A DNA stretch of 64,000 nt, taken from assembly GCA_024362935.1 (NCBI GenBank), contig JANCRA010000033.1, positions 8,141,001 to 8,205,000 on the forward strand. The letters are read 5' to 3'. Under the pieces are notes generated by a model. That model did no database searches, had not been told where the DNA came from, and saw only the letters and a list, made by a program, of their open reading frames with translations. Source of the stretch: Setophaga petechia (taxonomy: Eukaryota; Chordata; Aves; Passeriformes; Parulidae). Every line of letters begins with the position of its first letter. The first letter of the stretch is position 1. The position numbers were made by a program, and so were the translations under genes. Shown piece by piece: positions 23,455 to 35,700 of the stretch.

Positions 23455-23700
23455 TTCTATATGGGATCCAGAACCATTTCTGTGTGGATCCACAGGCAGT
23501 TCTGTGCAGATCCAGAGGCAATTCTATATGGGATCCAGAGGCAGTTCTGTGTGGATCCAGAGGCAGTTCTGTATGGATCCAAAGGCAGTTCTATATGGAA
23601 CCAGAACCATTCCTGTATGGAACCAGAACCATTTCTGTATGGGATCCAGAGGCAGCTCTGTGTGGGATCCACAGGCAGTTCTGTGTGGATCCACAGCAGC
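23455..23700. repeat. GGATCC-containing tandem array
   Basis: Roughly 8-9 units of about 25-30 bp built from GGATCCAGAGGCAGTTCTGT and variants with CAGAACCATT. GGATCC or GATCC recurs every unit. It follows the polypurine tract without a gap. Confidence 0.9.
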
Positions 23701-26700
23701 AGATAAATCTTCCTGCACTACAAATGCACAGGCACGTACTCCTAGCGAGCTCTTCCCATCTCTCCTGAGTGTCTGCACAGGTAAAGGCAAATTAAAATTT
23801 GCTCAATTAGCTGCTTCCATGTACAATTATCTCGTTTACATACCCGAATTAGAATAATTACATGCCTAAAGCAGCCATCCAGCTCCACACACATTTGCAA
23901 TACTCGAGTTCCTAATTTCTCTTGAAAATCCACCTATTGGACTCTACATCAGCATAAGTATGGAGCTTTTCTGTATGAAACAATCACATTCACTATCACC
24001 TTCCAATGTCTGCTGGAGGTATTTATCTAAACCCAGACACACAACACCAGAGGACACAGCAACAGCAGGTTACACTTTTTCTGGAGTCCTTAAGGGCTTT
24101 GATTCACCTCTCAGCCTGCCAGAGATACAAGCCCTGAGCAAAGTGCTGGGCAGGGCAGCAGCAGGGAGGGTGCAGCAGGAAGGGCCTTTTCAGGCACAGG
24201 GCTTGTAGTGGCACCACAAGTCCTTGATAAAGCCACGGTTGCATCTGTTGGGCAAGGATTTTGTCAGCACCAAAAGCTGTTGTGGGAGACCTGGGAGAGA
24301 GGTCGACAATCCCACAGCTCCCCACTGCCTGTGTCCATAGTCTATCCCAAATATTCTGTTTTCCTAACCATAGGAACCAGCTGTCTTTGCCCAAATTGTT
24401 GCAGAAACGTCATTATTATAAAACTAAAAAAATCCTATAATTCTGGGAGAACATTCTCCTATTAAAAAGCCCCATATCAAATTTTTCTCCTACTTAACCT
24501 GCAGTGACACCATCTCAGATGGATAAACTGAAAGTGTTTTACATTTGTATTTCATATTTGATTGTTTAATTTCTGCTTTTGCTTGCACTGAACAAATCAC
24601 CTTCCTCTTTGTCTCTTGTCAGTAGTTTAAGCTTAGAGTGTCCTCAGTTGGGTTACTGTCTTGTTTGAAAACATCCTTTTTGACTGGACAAAAAAATCAT
24701 TATGTTAATTTAAAAATAAATGCTCTCAGAAATTTCATTATGAAGTAAGAGCTAATTTCTTTTGAGACGGAAAAAAAAAATTAGTCATACAGGAAATAAT
24801 GCAACAATGGTGAAAATGAAGCAAAATCTGATTCTTTACTTTGAATAATATCCTGACCCAAGCAGCCTGCAGGAGGATATTCCTGTGTCCCATACACAAT
24901 AACTCCATTGTGCAAAGCACCAATGTCACATTTTGAATTTCCCCATGTGAGTGGAACTCTGGTTTGTTGATGGGCAGGTTTCAGGGGGCTGCAGGGTCCC
25001 TGCAGCACCGAGCCCACCACCCCTGCAGAACAGGAGCTTTTAAAGTTAAAATTCCCCTTAAGCCCCTCAAAAGCTGGGCTGGAACCCCAGCTGCTGGGAA
25101 AGATGGTGGCTGCATTAAAGGCAGGAGTGTCATATTGATATGCACCAGCTGAAGCTCTGCTCTAGCCCCAGCCTTCCCCTTCCCATCCTCCTCCTCATCC
25201 CCATCCCCATCCTCATCCCCATCCCCATCCTCATCCTCCTCCCCATCCTCACTCTCCTGCATCCCAGCAGTGCCAGGACTGGGAGGGAAGGCCCACAGGG
25301 GAAGCAGGAGCTCAGCATTTCATACAGGAATGGTAATCTGGCAGTTTTGCTGGTATTTTCTGGCTCTCAGGAGTTGCTGTGTGTGACATTGGCAGTGTAT
25401 TGACCAAAATTCCCCGGTGGGATTGTTTGGGAAGTTTTGGCACAAGTGGTACAAAGAGGCTGCACTTTGGGCTCAGTACTGAAAGTTCCTTGAAAGCTTC
25501 TTAGATCTAGGAACTGTGGGGTTTGTGTTCCCCTCCCGTTCCACCCAGCCCTGAGATGGCAAATGCTCCTCACCTGTCTGCCCCAGCACCCTCCTGCAGT
25601 TGTAAAACCTTATTTTTGCAAGAAGAGGGAAGCAGAAAATATAACTCAAACACAAGAAATGCAAGGATGGGGGTCGGGTTACTTGTCAGTGGTGAAGGGG
25701 GAAAGGAGAATGTGCCTGCAAGTAAATGATTTCTTCTTCTGGTGCTGAAGAGCAATTCTCAGCCCCCTGTGAGAGAGAACACGAGGCTGCTCTGTCCCCA
25801 TGAGCTGGCACTGGAAAGAGGGAGCTGTGCTACACCCCGGGCCTTTGTCCACTGTCATGCTAATTCCCGGCTGGAAACAATTCCTGCTCTCTTTTAGCAC
25901 CTTTCAAATGCACATTTTGTGCCACAGCAGCTCTGCTGCATTCAGAACCCAGAAGCCTCAGGTTTTTCTTCCTGCATTTCTCATAGAAGGAGGAAGTGCT
26001 GCTGCGAGTACAATAGGAAGAAACAAATGATGATAACAAAGGCCGAGCCCAGGGAATTCTTTCTGGTAGCACATTAGGATGAAGGGAAAAAAAAAAAACT
26101 GTTGCAGCCTTCCAAGAATGGTAATTCCATGTCAGGATTGATCAATATTAGCTTTCTATTTATAGAACACCTTTCATTCTGAGGCTCTGTGGTGTTTATA
26201 AATTAATAAACACACGAGCAAGAATCCCACCATCCATTATTAATGTTATCAGCACCTTCAGTTTATGAGAGGTAATTATCATTTTTAACAGCGTGAAAGT
26301 CGTGAAAAGAATCACAAAGCCACTTTTTGAATCTTCTCTCTTCTTTATAATTTGGGGAGTTAAGTGCTGTAGTAGAACTATAGCCCAGTGAGGTAAATAC
26401 TTTTGCAAAGGTATGGCTCAAAAATTAACTGAACTGCCACGTTTTTCTGAGGGGTTACACCTGGGTAATCTCACAGTAAAACCTTTACAAAATGAACACT
26501 TCCTTAACTCTGAATTTATGTGCAGGGTGCCTCAGTCTCTCTGTTATCTCAAGGCAGATAATTTTGCTTCCTTGCCCATGAGAAATTCTTAAGGATCTGC
26601 CTCCACATCACAATTACAAGGAGCAGTAACTGCCACCCTTAAAGGCAGCTTTGGTCTCTGAATACACTTGGAATATGCCAAAGGAAGTAAAGAAATTAAT

Positions 26701-28345
26701 CTAGAAATGCCTTCTTCAATTAGGAAACATTTTGTGAGACTCCATTTCCATTATTAGAATCTACTTCCATTATTTTGATGACAGATCCTGTAATAAATAC
26801 AATTGGTGTGCTTGAAATTTTGATCTGAGATCAAGACAAAGAGGAGAAAAACTTCTATAATTGAAGGCAGAATAGTAAATGGCCCCAAAAAGGAGAAGTG
26901 GAAAAAATGTGACATTTGAATTACACATACAGCACACGTGTCAGAACTGGAAAATGGCTGTAAAATTCTGCTTCATCTACACCAAGAACTCAACATACTA
27001 CAGAGCTCACAAGTCTGTAAAACAAAGATCTTCAACTTATTTTGTAACAGGCTTGCACTGAGCTCTCTAATGGAGCGAGGAAAATTATATTAACAAATAG
27101 AGAATTTAGGCACCTCATCCTATCCAAACAATATATTTAGGTTTCAATTTTAGAACCAGTTCAGTGCACACCTACCTCTGTATGTGAGTAGTCAGCACAG
27201 GGTTGGGCTTTTAATATTAGACTTGTTTTTAATTGAAGAATGGTGTCAGGTGCTAATTAGCATGAGTGAATGTGCTTTTATTTTGCCATATCCAAGCCAT
27301 AGAAAGAAGCAGTTTATAAATTGAGAGTGGGAAGCCTGGAAGCTCAAACTAATCAAGGAAGGGAGAGGATTAACAGCCAGTCTCTAGATCTGGCTCTTGA
27401 TATTCAGAGGAAAAGCCATGTGATACTGGGAAGGACAATTTGCAAAGTTACAACAAAAGTTTAAGGCCTCTGGTGCTGATAACTGAGCCGTTCTGGGCAG
27501 AGACTTCATCATCCAGAGCTGTTTATCTTCCTGAGCAGCCTTTTTCATAGAATTTGTGTTCCACCAGTGCATTTCTCTTCCCTCACTGCCCTGCACAGAT
27601 GCGTGTGAAGCTGATTTCTGTTCCCAGCCCTTTCAGAAGAAGGGCTGCATGCTGAAGAGCTCTTCTCTCTCCTCCAGCCACATCTCAGAAAAGATTTTAT
27701 TTCTCCATGCAGATCTTTATTCTTTCTCTATCACTGAGTAGCAACAGTGCTTCTGTTACTGCTGTTGTGATAGAGCCTATCAAACAGCAACCCTGGGCTT
27801 GAATAAGTACCAGGAAGATCCCAGAGATCTTTCACCCCAGGAGTTACAAGAAAAGAGAACATTCACATGGTGCTGTGCAGTCATTTTGAAAAGGATCCAT
27901 TTGCAGAACAAAGTACAGGAACAGAACTGCAGGTTGAGTAAAAAGAGGAAAAAAGTGAGATGTTTTCTTTGAGAAATCTGTGTGCTGTTGAAGAAGCTTC
28001 TGTTTACTTGTATTTTCCTACTTTAGTGTGCTGTGATAAGGAAAAAGAAAAGACGTCATGCTCGAAGTCTGTTAAAGTTCATATGCAGCGAAAACAAAAC
28101 AAAATCAAGGTCAAACAGAAAATGTTTCATACTGGACTGTCAATGTGCCTCGCAGGATTCGAAATCTATGAGTTTACACAGACAGGATGTATGAAACAGG
28201 GACAGAACCCCCCTGCGACTCCTTTATCACTACAAAAACAAACTGTTCTACGTTCAACGTGCTGCTCAGGCAGCAGATTTCAGCAGGGCATCCAAACACC
28301 TCCAACAGCACCCAAATAGTGCAGAGGGTGTTGGGAGAGAATGCG
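23701..28345. other. Intergenic unique sequence, no gene seen
   Basis: AT-rich single-copy sequence with the pyrimidine array near 25.2 kb listed separately. No frame over about 120 codons has a domain. The 26,150-26,420 and 26,680-27,300 stretches are A/T-rich with homeodomain-type TAATTA/TTAATA words, compatible with non-coding regulatory DNA. Confidence 0.5.
25181..25258. repeat. CCATCCTCAT pyrimidine-rich microsatellite
   Basis: Irregular tandem CCATCC, TCATCC and CTCCTC words over about 75 bp with purines nearly absent except A. Open minus-strand frames rich in E, D, G and R/M are artefacts. Confidence 0.88.
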
Positions 28346-28349
28346 GCAG

Positions 28350-28518
28350 CTTGGGCTGGAGGGCACAGGGGGCAGAGCTGGTGCTGCCCAGGGAGTTGGG
28401 GCTCAGCATGGGCACAGGGGACAGAGCTGGTGCTGCCCAGGGAGTTGGGGCTCAGCATGGGCACAGGGGGGCAGAGCTGGTGCTGCCCGGGGAATCGGGG
28501 CTCGGGCTGGGCACACAG
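28350..28518. repeat. 50-bp minisatellite, three copies
   Basis: Units starting GCAGAGCTGGTGCTGCCC (near 28372, 28422 and 28471) and including GGGAGTTGGGGCTCAGCATG are repeated three times. It borders the CpG-rich patch to its right. Confidence 0.88.
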
Positions 28519-28529
28519 CCCTCACCCAG

Positions 28530-28790
28530 CGCCAGGCGCGTTCCTGGGGGAGGCGAGCCCCGCCGCGCTCATCGCCCCGCGCCTGATGCGATGTCGCAGG
28601 ACCCGGTTTGTCACCTCGTGGCTCATCCGTGCCTCGGGCAGCGCAGGAGCCCCGTGGCAGCCCAATGTGAGCCGAGCGTGCCGGCGCAGCCCCTGCACGG
28701 GCGTTTCCTGTAAACACGCGCGGCCGCAGCCGCCCCGACAGCGCGATCCCGGCGCGGGATCTGCTCTCAGATCGTGCTGAAAGAGGCGAT
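28530..28790. promoter_or_regulatory. CpG-rich island 3.2 kb upstream of the main island
   Basis: CpG dinucleotides are dense (CCCGCCGCGCTCATCGCCCC, GAGCGTGCCGGCGCAGCCCC, ACACGCGCGGCCGCAGCCGC, CGATCCCGGCGCGGG) and fall away sharply on both sides. No coding exon was found. It could be an alternative ZNF217 promoter, the promoter of a non-coding RNA or an enhancer island. The sequence does not say which. Confidence 0.45.
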
Positions 28791-29204
28791 TTGTGCAAAA
28801 AACGAGACAACAAACCGAGCCGCAAAACGCCGATAAAGCTGCTCATAAGCGATCCCATGTTCTGGCCTCGCTCTCTCGTCCAAGTGTTACACAAACAATT
28901 TATTTTGTAAGCGAAGGAGCAACATGATCCTGATTTTGCAAATAGATGTTGTTGTGCAGAAATGGAGGGTGTCGGATTTTATATTCCAGCTCGTGGCCCA
29001 ACAGCCCAAACAGTTCTAAAAAGGACTTCTCGTGCCATTAGATCACACTCTGATTGTGGTTGCAAGCTTATCTCCTTAAAAGCCTAAAACACTGTGTATT
29101 TACTTTATTTATCTATTCATGCCAGCAAACAGAGAATTTCATGTAATAACTTGACTGCTAGAGCAGGGGCTTAAAAACCCCCCAAAACGGCCAAATTTGG
29201 GGAG
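28791..29204. other. Unique sequence right of the CpG patch, no gene seen
   Basis: CpG-poor, AT-rich sequence including TTTATTTATCTATTCATGCC near 29106. No exon or RNA gene is supported. Confidence 0.45.
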
Positions 29205-29290
29205 CCCTGGGAGAAGACTTGCCCAAGATCACTCAGGAAGTTTGGGGCAGATCTGGGACTGAGCCCAGCTCCCCTAAACCCCGTTTGTGC
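29205..29290 (+). mobile_element. Possible MIR-like SINE core
   Basis: GAAGACTTGCCCAAGATCAC followed by TCAGGAAGT, GGGGCAGATCTGGGACTGAG and CCCAGCTCC resembles the ancient MIR core, which reads approximately ACTTGCCCAAGGTCAC, then CAGCTAGTAAGTGGCAGAGC, then GGGATTCGAACCCAG. The match is by memory and over about 70 bp only. Old MIR-derived copies do occur in bird genomes. No target-site duplication was identified. Confidence 0.55.
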
Positions 29291-31955
29291 CTTAATCACA
29301 CGTCAGGCCAGATTTAATAGCTGCCTGAATATGAATCTAAAATGAGAGAGTCCCTGTGCAGGAGAATGAAACCTGGCTGATCTGCTGCCAGGGACAGCCC
29401 AGGCGTTTTGCTGCTCAGGTCAGTTGTTTGAGACAAACACCCCAGTGAGATTTTAAACTTAGGTGAAGGCTTCCTGCTGCCTGCTCAGCTCTGTTTTCAT
29501 TCTCCCTGACAGCGAGGGTTTCCCTCTGTGTGCTCTGAGAAGAGCAGGACTTGAGCCAGATCACAAAACTTCCAGCCTGGATTTTTGCATAATGTAATTG
29601 TACATAATGTAATTTAAAAGGACTCAGACATTTAAGTACGTTAGGAGGTTGGGGACTGCCATGAAACTTTTCAGCTTTCAGCAGTGTTATTTTATTTCTT
29701 TCTGTTGTTCTGGAGGAGATTATCATAATTTTGGGCGTGCTGCCTGGTTCTAAAGTCTACTTTGGGGCTAGGTTTAATAATGCAAGACTGTGGGGTAACA
29801 TACAGGGCAGAGCAGTAAACACAGGTCTGTCAGGGTGTTTGGTGTAGAAGGTTTTGCCTCATACATAAAATATCGACTGGGGAAGCCTCTCCAGAAAAAC
29901 AGCAAATGTCCTCAACATGGGACAAAACTGAAGGAGAAGAAAATCTAGGATTTATTTTTCCAAGTTGGCCCTTGCCTCATATCAAACATTTCCAGCTCTA
30001 TGAGCATACATCACAGAGGTCACCGTGGCTAATCTGTAAAAATAAATTGGATGTTTTCATTTCACTCCTGTAATGCGATATTATATGATGCATTTTGAGC
30101 AAAAGAAGGAAAAGTTTTAAGGTATTCTGAGCCTCTCCTTTTTTCTTGAAGCAATCTTTTTATTTTTCTTATGTCTTCCACAGAGGTGCCATATCTCAGT
30201 GGATAAAAACCATGCGGCTCCTGTGTTCTCTGGTAAGTCATGTTTACAGTTAGCCCTGGCTCAGGGGAGCAGCCCTTGTGATCAAGGGGGTCAGTAAATT
30301 TCACATGGAAAAGGAAAATCTTTAAAAAATGAAAGAGCAAGGGAGCAAATAATGGCTATTGGTGTGTCATGTGAACAAGAAGCACCGCAACACCTGACTC
30401 AGGGAGGCTTAAAGAATACCCAGTTAAGAGCAAAAACACAAATTTAATATTTTTATTAGTTTGTGTGCCTTGAATTTGTTTTCAACTCTTCAATACAAGG
30501 TCTTTCAAAAGGCTAACATCAGAGCACAACATAAAGAATACTTTTTTAACAGACTGTTAAGAGTCACTTGGGGTAGCAGAACCTGGTCTCTCCCACACCC
30601 ATTTCCAGCAAAATTCTGCTTTGTTCTCCTGGCCTCGCTGTGGTTGGGGGATAATCGATACTTAAACTGCTCCTGTGCCTCAGACTGGGAGTGTGCGCGG
30701 GATCAGGTTCGGTCACATAGTGCAAGGTGGTGTGCAGCCAGTTCCAAAGAAACGCAGAGCTCTCGCAAGACAAAGGAATATTTTGCATGCACGGATAAAC
30801 ACCCGGCTCCGATACATCCTACTGCAAAAAAATCACATTAAACGAGCAGGGATTGAGCAATAAGCTCTCCTTTGTCAGTTCAAAACTCCATCCAGAGCTG
30901 TGCAAAGGCCGGGATTCAACACCTGGAAATCTGTGAAGCAGCACAAGGTAAATCCCTTTTCCTCATGGCTCACACAGCTGATGGACAGAGATTTTTAAAC
31001 TTCAGGAAATTAGTGAGGCTCTATCAACCCATATGACCATTTGAAGGGGCAGGACTTAATTATCTGTATTTGAAAATTTTGGTCTTATCAGGTTTGACCA
31101 CTTCGTGAAGATAAATCTGCTTCAAGTCAGCGTGAGGCAACATTCACATTTGCTAATAAAGATATTTCGCCTTCCAGAATTACCTGGTAAGTAATTACCG
31201 TGTATATATTACACATTCTGCAAAGGTTTTGGATAATCTTTATTTGCCACATAAGCGACCTAAATTTCAGCCTGGGTAGGGTTGCTCATTTTAAGAAGAA
31301 CTTAAAAAAAAAACACATTAAAAAAACCCAAAAACCAAAACACATGATTTTAGCTGCAATTATTTTAGAAACGTCCTCCATTGAGGCAGGATGATTTTTA
31401 TATTGAAGGAAACGAGCCCCCGGGTGCGATGTAAATGTAGTGATGTAAACTGAACTGACTTTAGCAGGTCTCGGTGTGTCTTTGGGGGAAAAAGCAGAGA
31501 CCTCAATGGAAACTCACCTCCTTCTTATCCCATTTACTTGAGGGAGGTGCTAACCTCAGAGTCTAGCGGAGATTAAGCACTTTGCTAACAGCATTACAGA
31601 TTGCATTTAACTCCTAAAAACCTCCTCAGTGCCAAGTGGGACACTCGGAAATGTATTTTAATTCTTTGCCTGCTGCACTGCATTCCTCTGTAGTATCCAT
31701 CCCTCTGGAGCAGAGCAGCTGGGTGTTGGAAAAAAATGAAAAATAGATGAACCAACCCTGGGATCTTTTTGGGCAATTTGCACAGTAAATCTGTGTATTT
31801 GGGCAGCCCTGATGGGTGCCAGGCCCCTCACTGAGCACTCGGGGCTGCAGCCACAGGACAAAAAGGGTCGTGGTCATCATGTCCCCAGTGACCCACGCAA
31901 AGATCGATGCTGGTGAGGTGTATCGGCTATAATTACGTTTGTGCCTGGGTGACAC
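29291..31955. other. Upstream flank of the promoter island, no gene seen
   Basis: AT-rich single-copy DNA. The frames at 30062-30340 (minus) and 30461-30841 (plus) were inspected and have no recognised domain. The last 300 bp become progressively richer in CpG toward the island. Confidence 0.5.
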
Positions 31956-32169
31956 CGGCTGTGTGTTTCGCGTTTGGGTGGGCGCGGCTGTGTTTTGGAT
32001 CGCGTCCATCGCTCCTTGTCCTGTCTGAGGGGACGGGGCGTGGCCACCGCCGGGCGTGGCCCGGGGGGCGGGGCCAGCGTTGATTGAAACGCGCCGGGCG
32101 CGTGGCCAATGGAGGCCCCGCCCCGCGGTGGGCGTGTCCAACGGGAGGGGCGTGACTCGGGGCTGCCCG

Positions 32170-32248
32170 AGCAACAGCTGCCGCGGAGCCGTTTACAAAC
32201 AGTGCCCCGAGCGCGGCGCGGCCGCTGCCCCGCGGCGCCTCGGCTCAG
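32170..32248 (+). other. ZNF217: Candidate non-coding exon 1 of ZNF217 (5' UTR)
   Basis: Downstream of the CCAAT and GC boxes, CGGCTCAG is followed by GTGAGGCAGG at 32249, a strong splice donor. It would join the acceptor at 46101-46102. The 5' end is a guess. Other donors in the island (for example CCCGCAG|GTAGCGG near 32589 and TTT|GTGAGTCAAA at 32881) could be used instead or as well, so exon 1 may be heterogeneous. Confidence 0.4.
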
Positions 32249-32757
32249 GTGAGGCAGGGCTGGGGGGCACCTGCCGGGGGCTCCGGGCCCCTTCCTCCTC
32301 CTCCTCACCTTCCCCGCCCCCCCGGGGGCACCTGCGGCAGGCGCAGCCCCGTCCCTCGGGCGGCCTCTGCCGTGAGGGGCCGGTTGTGCGAGCGAGCGCG
32401 GGGGGGCCGCTGCCGCCGGCATGTCTGAAGGGTTCGGGGCGCAGGCCTTCCCCCCCCCGCCCCGGTTGGAAGCGGGGCTCGGAGCCCCCCCCGTCCCCGC
32501 GCTGTCCCGGGGGACGGCAGGAGGAGGCAGGAAGGGCGGCGCGGGCCCGGGGGGGCGGAGGAAGGTCCAGGTGTGTGCGGCCCCGCAGGTAGCGGCCCCT
32601 CCCGCCGCCCCCTCCCCATGGCGGGGCGGGCGGAGCGGCGGCGCGGCCGGAGCCCTTCCCCAGCTCCCTCCCACCCCAAAGTTCGCGCTGGCCCCGCGCT
32701 GCCGCCGCCGCCGCGCCGCCGCCCCCTCCCCTGGCGCCCCCGCTCGGGGCCGCGCTG

Positions 32758-32779
32758 CCGTCCGTCCGTCCGTCCGTCC
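32758..32779. repeat. (TCCG)5 tetranucleotide repeat
   Basis: Five CCGT/TCCG units inside the CpG island. It is short, but length variation here would fall in promoter-proximal DNA. Confidence 0.85.
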
Positions 32780-35700
32780 AACACCTGGGGGGTCGCGGGG
32801 CCCCCCCGAGGCGCCGCGCCGGGCCCGGGGGCCGCGCTCGGCCGGGGTGGGGGTGCGCAGCGACACGAGAATATTTCTTTGTGAGTCAAAGATGTTCCTG
32901 GAAGAAGGATTTGTAGTAAGTGGCTCATGGGGCGGAGGGGGGGGAGGTTGTTAATGAAAAGTTTATTGATCCGTTTTGCCAGTTTTTGTTTCATTTACCT
33001 TTGTCTTTCAAAGACCAAAGCCTTCCCGATCATTTCTTTAGCATCGTGGTTCTTTTTTTTTTTTTTTTTTTCTTTTTTTTTTTTAAAGGGGAATAGGAAG
33101 TTTAGAAAATAAATAAATAAACCTCAACTGACTTCTTAAGCAACAAAAGAGGTTGCCAGGCGAGGACAATAAAATTCTAGAATATCCAGAGATTGGATTT
33201 CATTCCTGTTCCGTGATGCCCCCTGGACTTTCTGTTTTGGGGTGTGAGGCTTTTTTTTGTTTGTTTGTCTCCCACACAGAAAACCTGCACCCAAAGTAAG
33301 GTCTGTATGTTCTCTAATGAGCCATCCCATAAAATGTGCTGTGTGACTCCCAGTAAGTATTTGAATTGAAGTGTAATAGTTTTGAAGTGGTGGGGAACAA
33401 AAATCTTTCTGTTGGGTTATTGATCTGCTGATGAAAGGCGTTTCAATGTGAAAAGGGTTTAGTTTAGAGGGATTGTGTGTTTAAAGGTTTTTTTTTTTTT
33501 TTTTTTTTTAAGGCAACATCTTTTTTTTCATTTTTGAAATGACCTTGAGAGGTTTAAAACTACATCAGTTTCTACCAGTGGGTTTGAGGGGGAGGCAGGA
33601 GCAGAAGAATCTAGTGAAAATCGAAAATAGAAATAGGAACTGAAGTATAGCTGCAGTGAAATATTTTCTTATAGAAGTATGTGAAAAGGGAAGTTTTTGT
33701 AAGAATCTGTGAAAAAGAGGAGAGGGAAATAACGCAGTTTCAGATGCAGGGAGAGGGGGGGGAAGAGAAGGGAGCATATCATTCTTCACATTTTATTAGG
33801 CCGTGAAATGCAGGAGTGATATGATCTGGAAGACACAGAAATAAAACGCCTAACTACAAGTTGAATAGCAGGCATTGACTTGCTGACCAACGCTCCCATG
33901 CTTGGTGGGGGCTGGTGCTGGGGCTGCAAAGGTAGCAGAGCACAGGGCTGTGACAATGGCTTGCAAATGCTTTAACGCCATGTTTTATTGCTCTTAGGAG
34001 CTCTTCTTAACTGGAGGTTTGGGAATACGGCTAAGACTTTAATTTGGGATGTCCACACTGAGGTTTCAGCCTTTCCTTGGATAATGGAAAAGGACAGTTG
34101 CAAATAAGTAGGATAAACTGCATTCTTTGGCAGAGGGGGAGGGAAGAGGGCGAGGGTGGAGGAGGGTTTTTTTTTTCTTCCCCTTTACTAGTTCTGTAAC
34201 TGAGTCAATATTTTAAGATCTGTAGCAGGAATGTGGCTTTGTGATCACTGATCGTTCTGCAACGTGTTTTTTTTAGCGAGCAATCTCGTCATGCTGAGCA
34301 TAATACTTGGATTTTCGATCTCTATAGGCTCTTTCCTGAAATCAGCATCTGAGTTTTCAAGTTTTGCCTTTTAAGTTTTTCAGGGTGGTGAATATGAAAA
34401 ACAAATAACTTTAGAACCATGGCTATTAACAGTGATTATTGATTGGCTTGGCCCTCAGCCAAGCAACTCTTCTGCATGCAGCAGAGTTGCTGATTTAAAT
34501 TCTGCGGATTGTTTTTCATAAGTTAGGCTTTTTTAATCTTTAAACAGCATATATGACAGTTGGGGAACAGTAGATCAGTTTTTAGTTAAGGTTGTTCAAT
34601 TATGTCTTCATCGCTTTGGAGTTGGTTGAATGACTTGACATGAGATTAAGCACAACAAAAGAAAAGGCAGGGGAACAACAGCTGCCTTCCAGTACCAGAG
34701 CTCCAGATTCTGAGCAGTTCAGCGTTTTACCTTTGACTGTTCCGTGGTGTCAGGTTTAAATGTGAATATTTCTATTCCCCTTTGCGAGGAGCTCAGGCTT
34801 GCTGATAACACATCAGCCACTCAAAGCCTGGATGTTCGTGTTTTGGGGGTTGTTTGTCTGCTGCGTTTTGTAGAAAATGATCTGAGGATCTGATACTGAG
34901 CAGTGAATTGATCTCATTAACTTTTAAGACAAAAGTAGCAAACAGTCCCCACTAGTTTGTACTTGTTTAGTTACTGTGTGGTAAGAACTTTAAGGTGTGT
35001 CCTTAATGGCAACTGACGATTCTTGCTGAGAAACCTTGTTTATTTTAGGTAGATGTTTTATACAGAATTTCCAGTGGGACAAATTACTCCACTGACTGCA
35101 CTTATTCTTTCTGAAGGCTGACTGTGAGCATAAGAGAATAATTTTGCCATGCTGCAATCAGGCTATATTTAAAAATTGAAGCCATTAAGTTTTGCTGTGT
35201 ATTTTAAGGCTTTTCCTACTTCCTTTGTTTAAACATTCTCAAACAGTGCATATCATAGATGAGTTTTAAACATTCATATGGCACTGTTGGGGCCGAATTT
35301 AAAATTAAAATGAATACCGACGTCCTTGTTGATCAAAATAGAAAAAGCATGTCTTTAAATAAGTGGATGTTTTCTGGTTTTGAGTGTGGTAAGGAGGTTA
35401 TATTGGTGTCTTGTAAACAAAGTTTCATATTAAGTAGTCTTTAGAGAATGGCTTCCAGGCTTTGCATTAGAGGATTTCTTTCTTTCCTCTTTAAGTGAAT
35501 AATGTTTTTTGGTTTTGCTTTGTTTTGGTGGAGGGCTGGGGAGAGGGAGATTTAGGGTAGGGGCTGGAAAAGAGAGGAAGATAATAAACTTTAGCACCTT
35601 TTTATCAGACTGTCTTACACAAAAGGCTACTTGATTCTGGTTTCCCCTTTCATTAGATCACACTCTAAAAATTTCTTTTTGAGCACTTATTCTAACCTTC

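Larger units (their letters stand above)
31956..32900 (+). promoter_or_regulatory. ZNF217: CpG island, probable ZNF217 promoter
   Basis: About 950 bp of very GC-rich, CpG-dense sequence in an AT-rich setting, the only large island in the window. It contains a GC box GGGGGCGGGGCC near 32065, a second one as CCCCGCCCC near 32116, and a CCAAT box in GGCCAATGG at 32106-32110. No TATA box is apparent, which fits a CpG-island housekeeping-type promoter. The island sits 13-14 kb upstream of the coding exon on the same strand, as expected for vertebrate ZNF217 with its non-coding first exon. Transcription start sites cannot be placed from sequence alone. Confidence 0.75.

Noticed and set aside
22364..23857. 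Long frames of FPFLS and GKERK repeats (up to 385 codons)
   Set aside because: They come from the pentanucleotide polypurine tract and neighbouring minisatellite. No start context, domain or splice structure.
28187..28894. 197-codon plus-strand and 163-codon minus-strand frames over the 28.5-kb CpG patch
   Set aside because: Overlapping opposite-strand frames through a minisatellite and GC-rich DNA, with no domain or conservation evidence.
30062..30340. Minus-strand 92-codon frame with protein-like composition
   Set aside because: No domain recognised, no clear splice acceptor or donor pairing, and it lies in AT-rich flank; too weak to call.
31877..32994. Long GC-rich frames across the CpG island (up to 329 codons)
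   Set aside because: High GC content suppresses stop codons in all frames. The predicted proteins are Pro/Arg/Gly/Ala-rich with no domain, and frames on both strands overlap.
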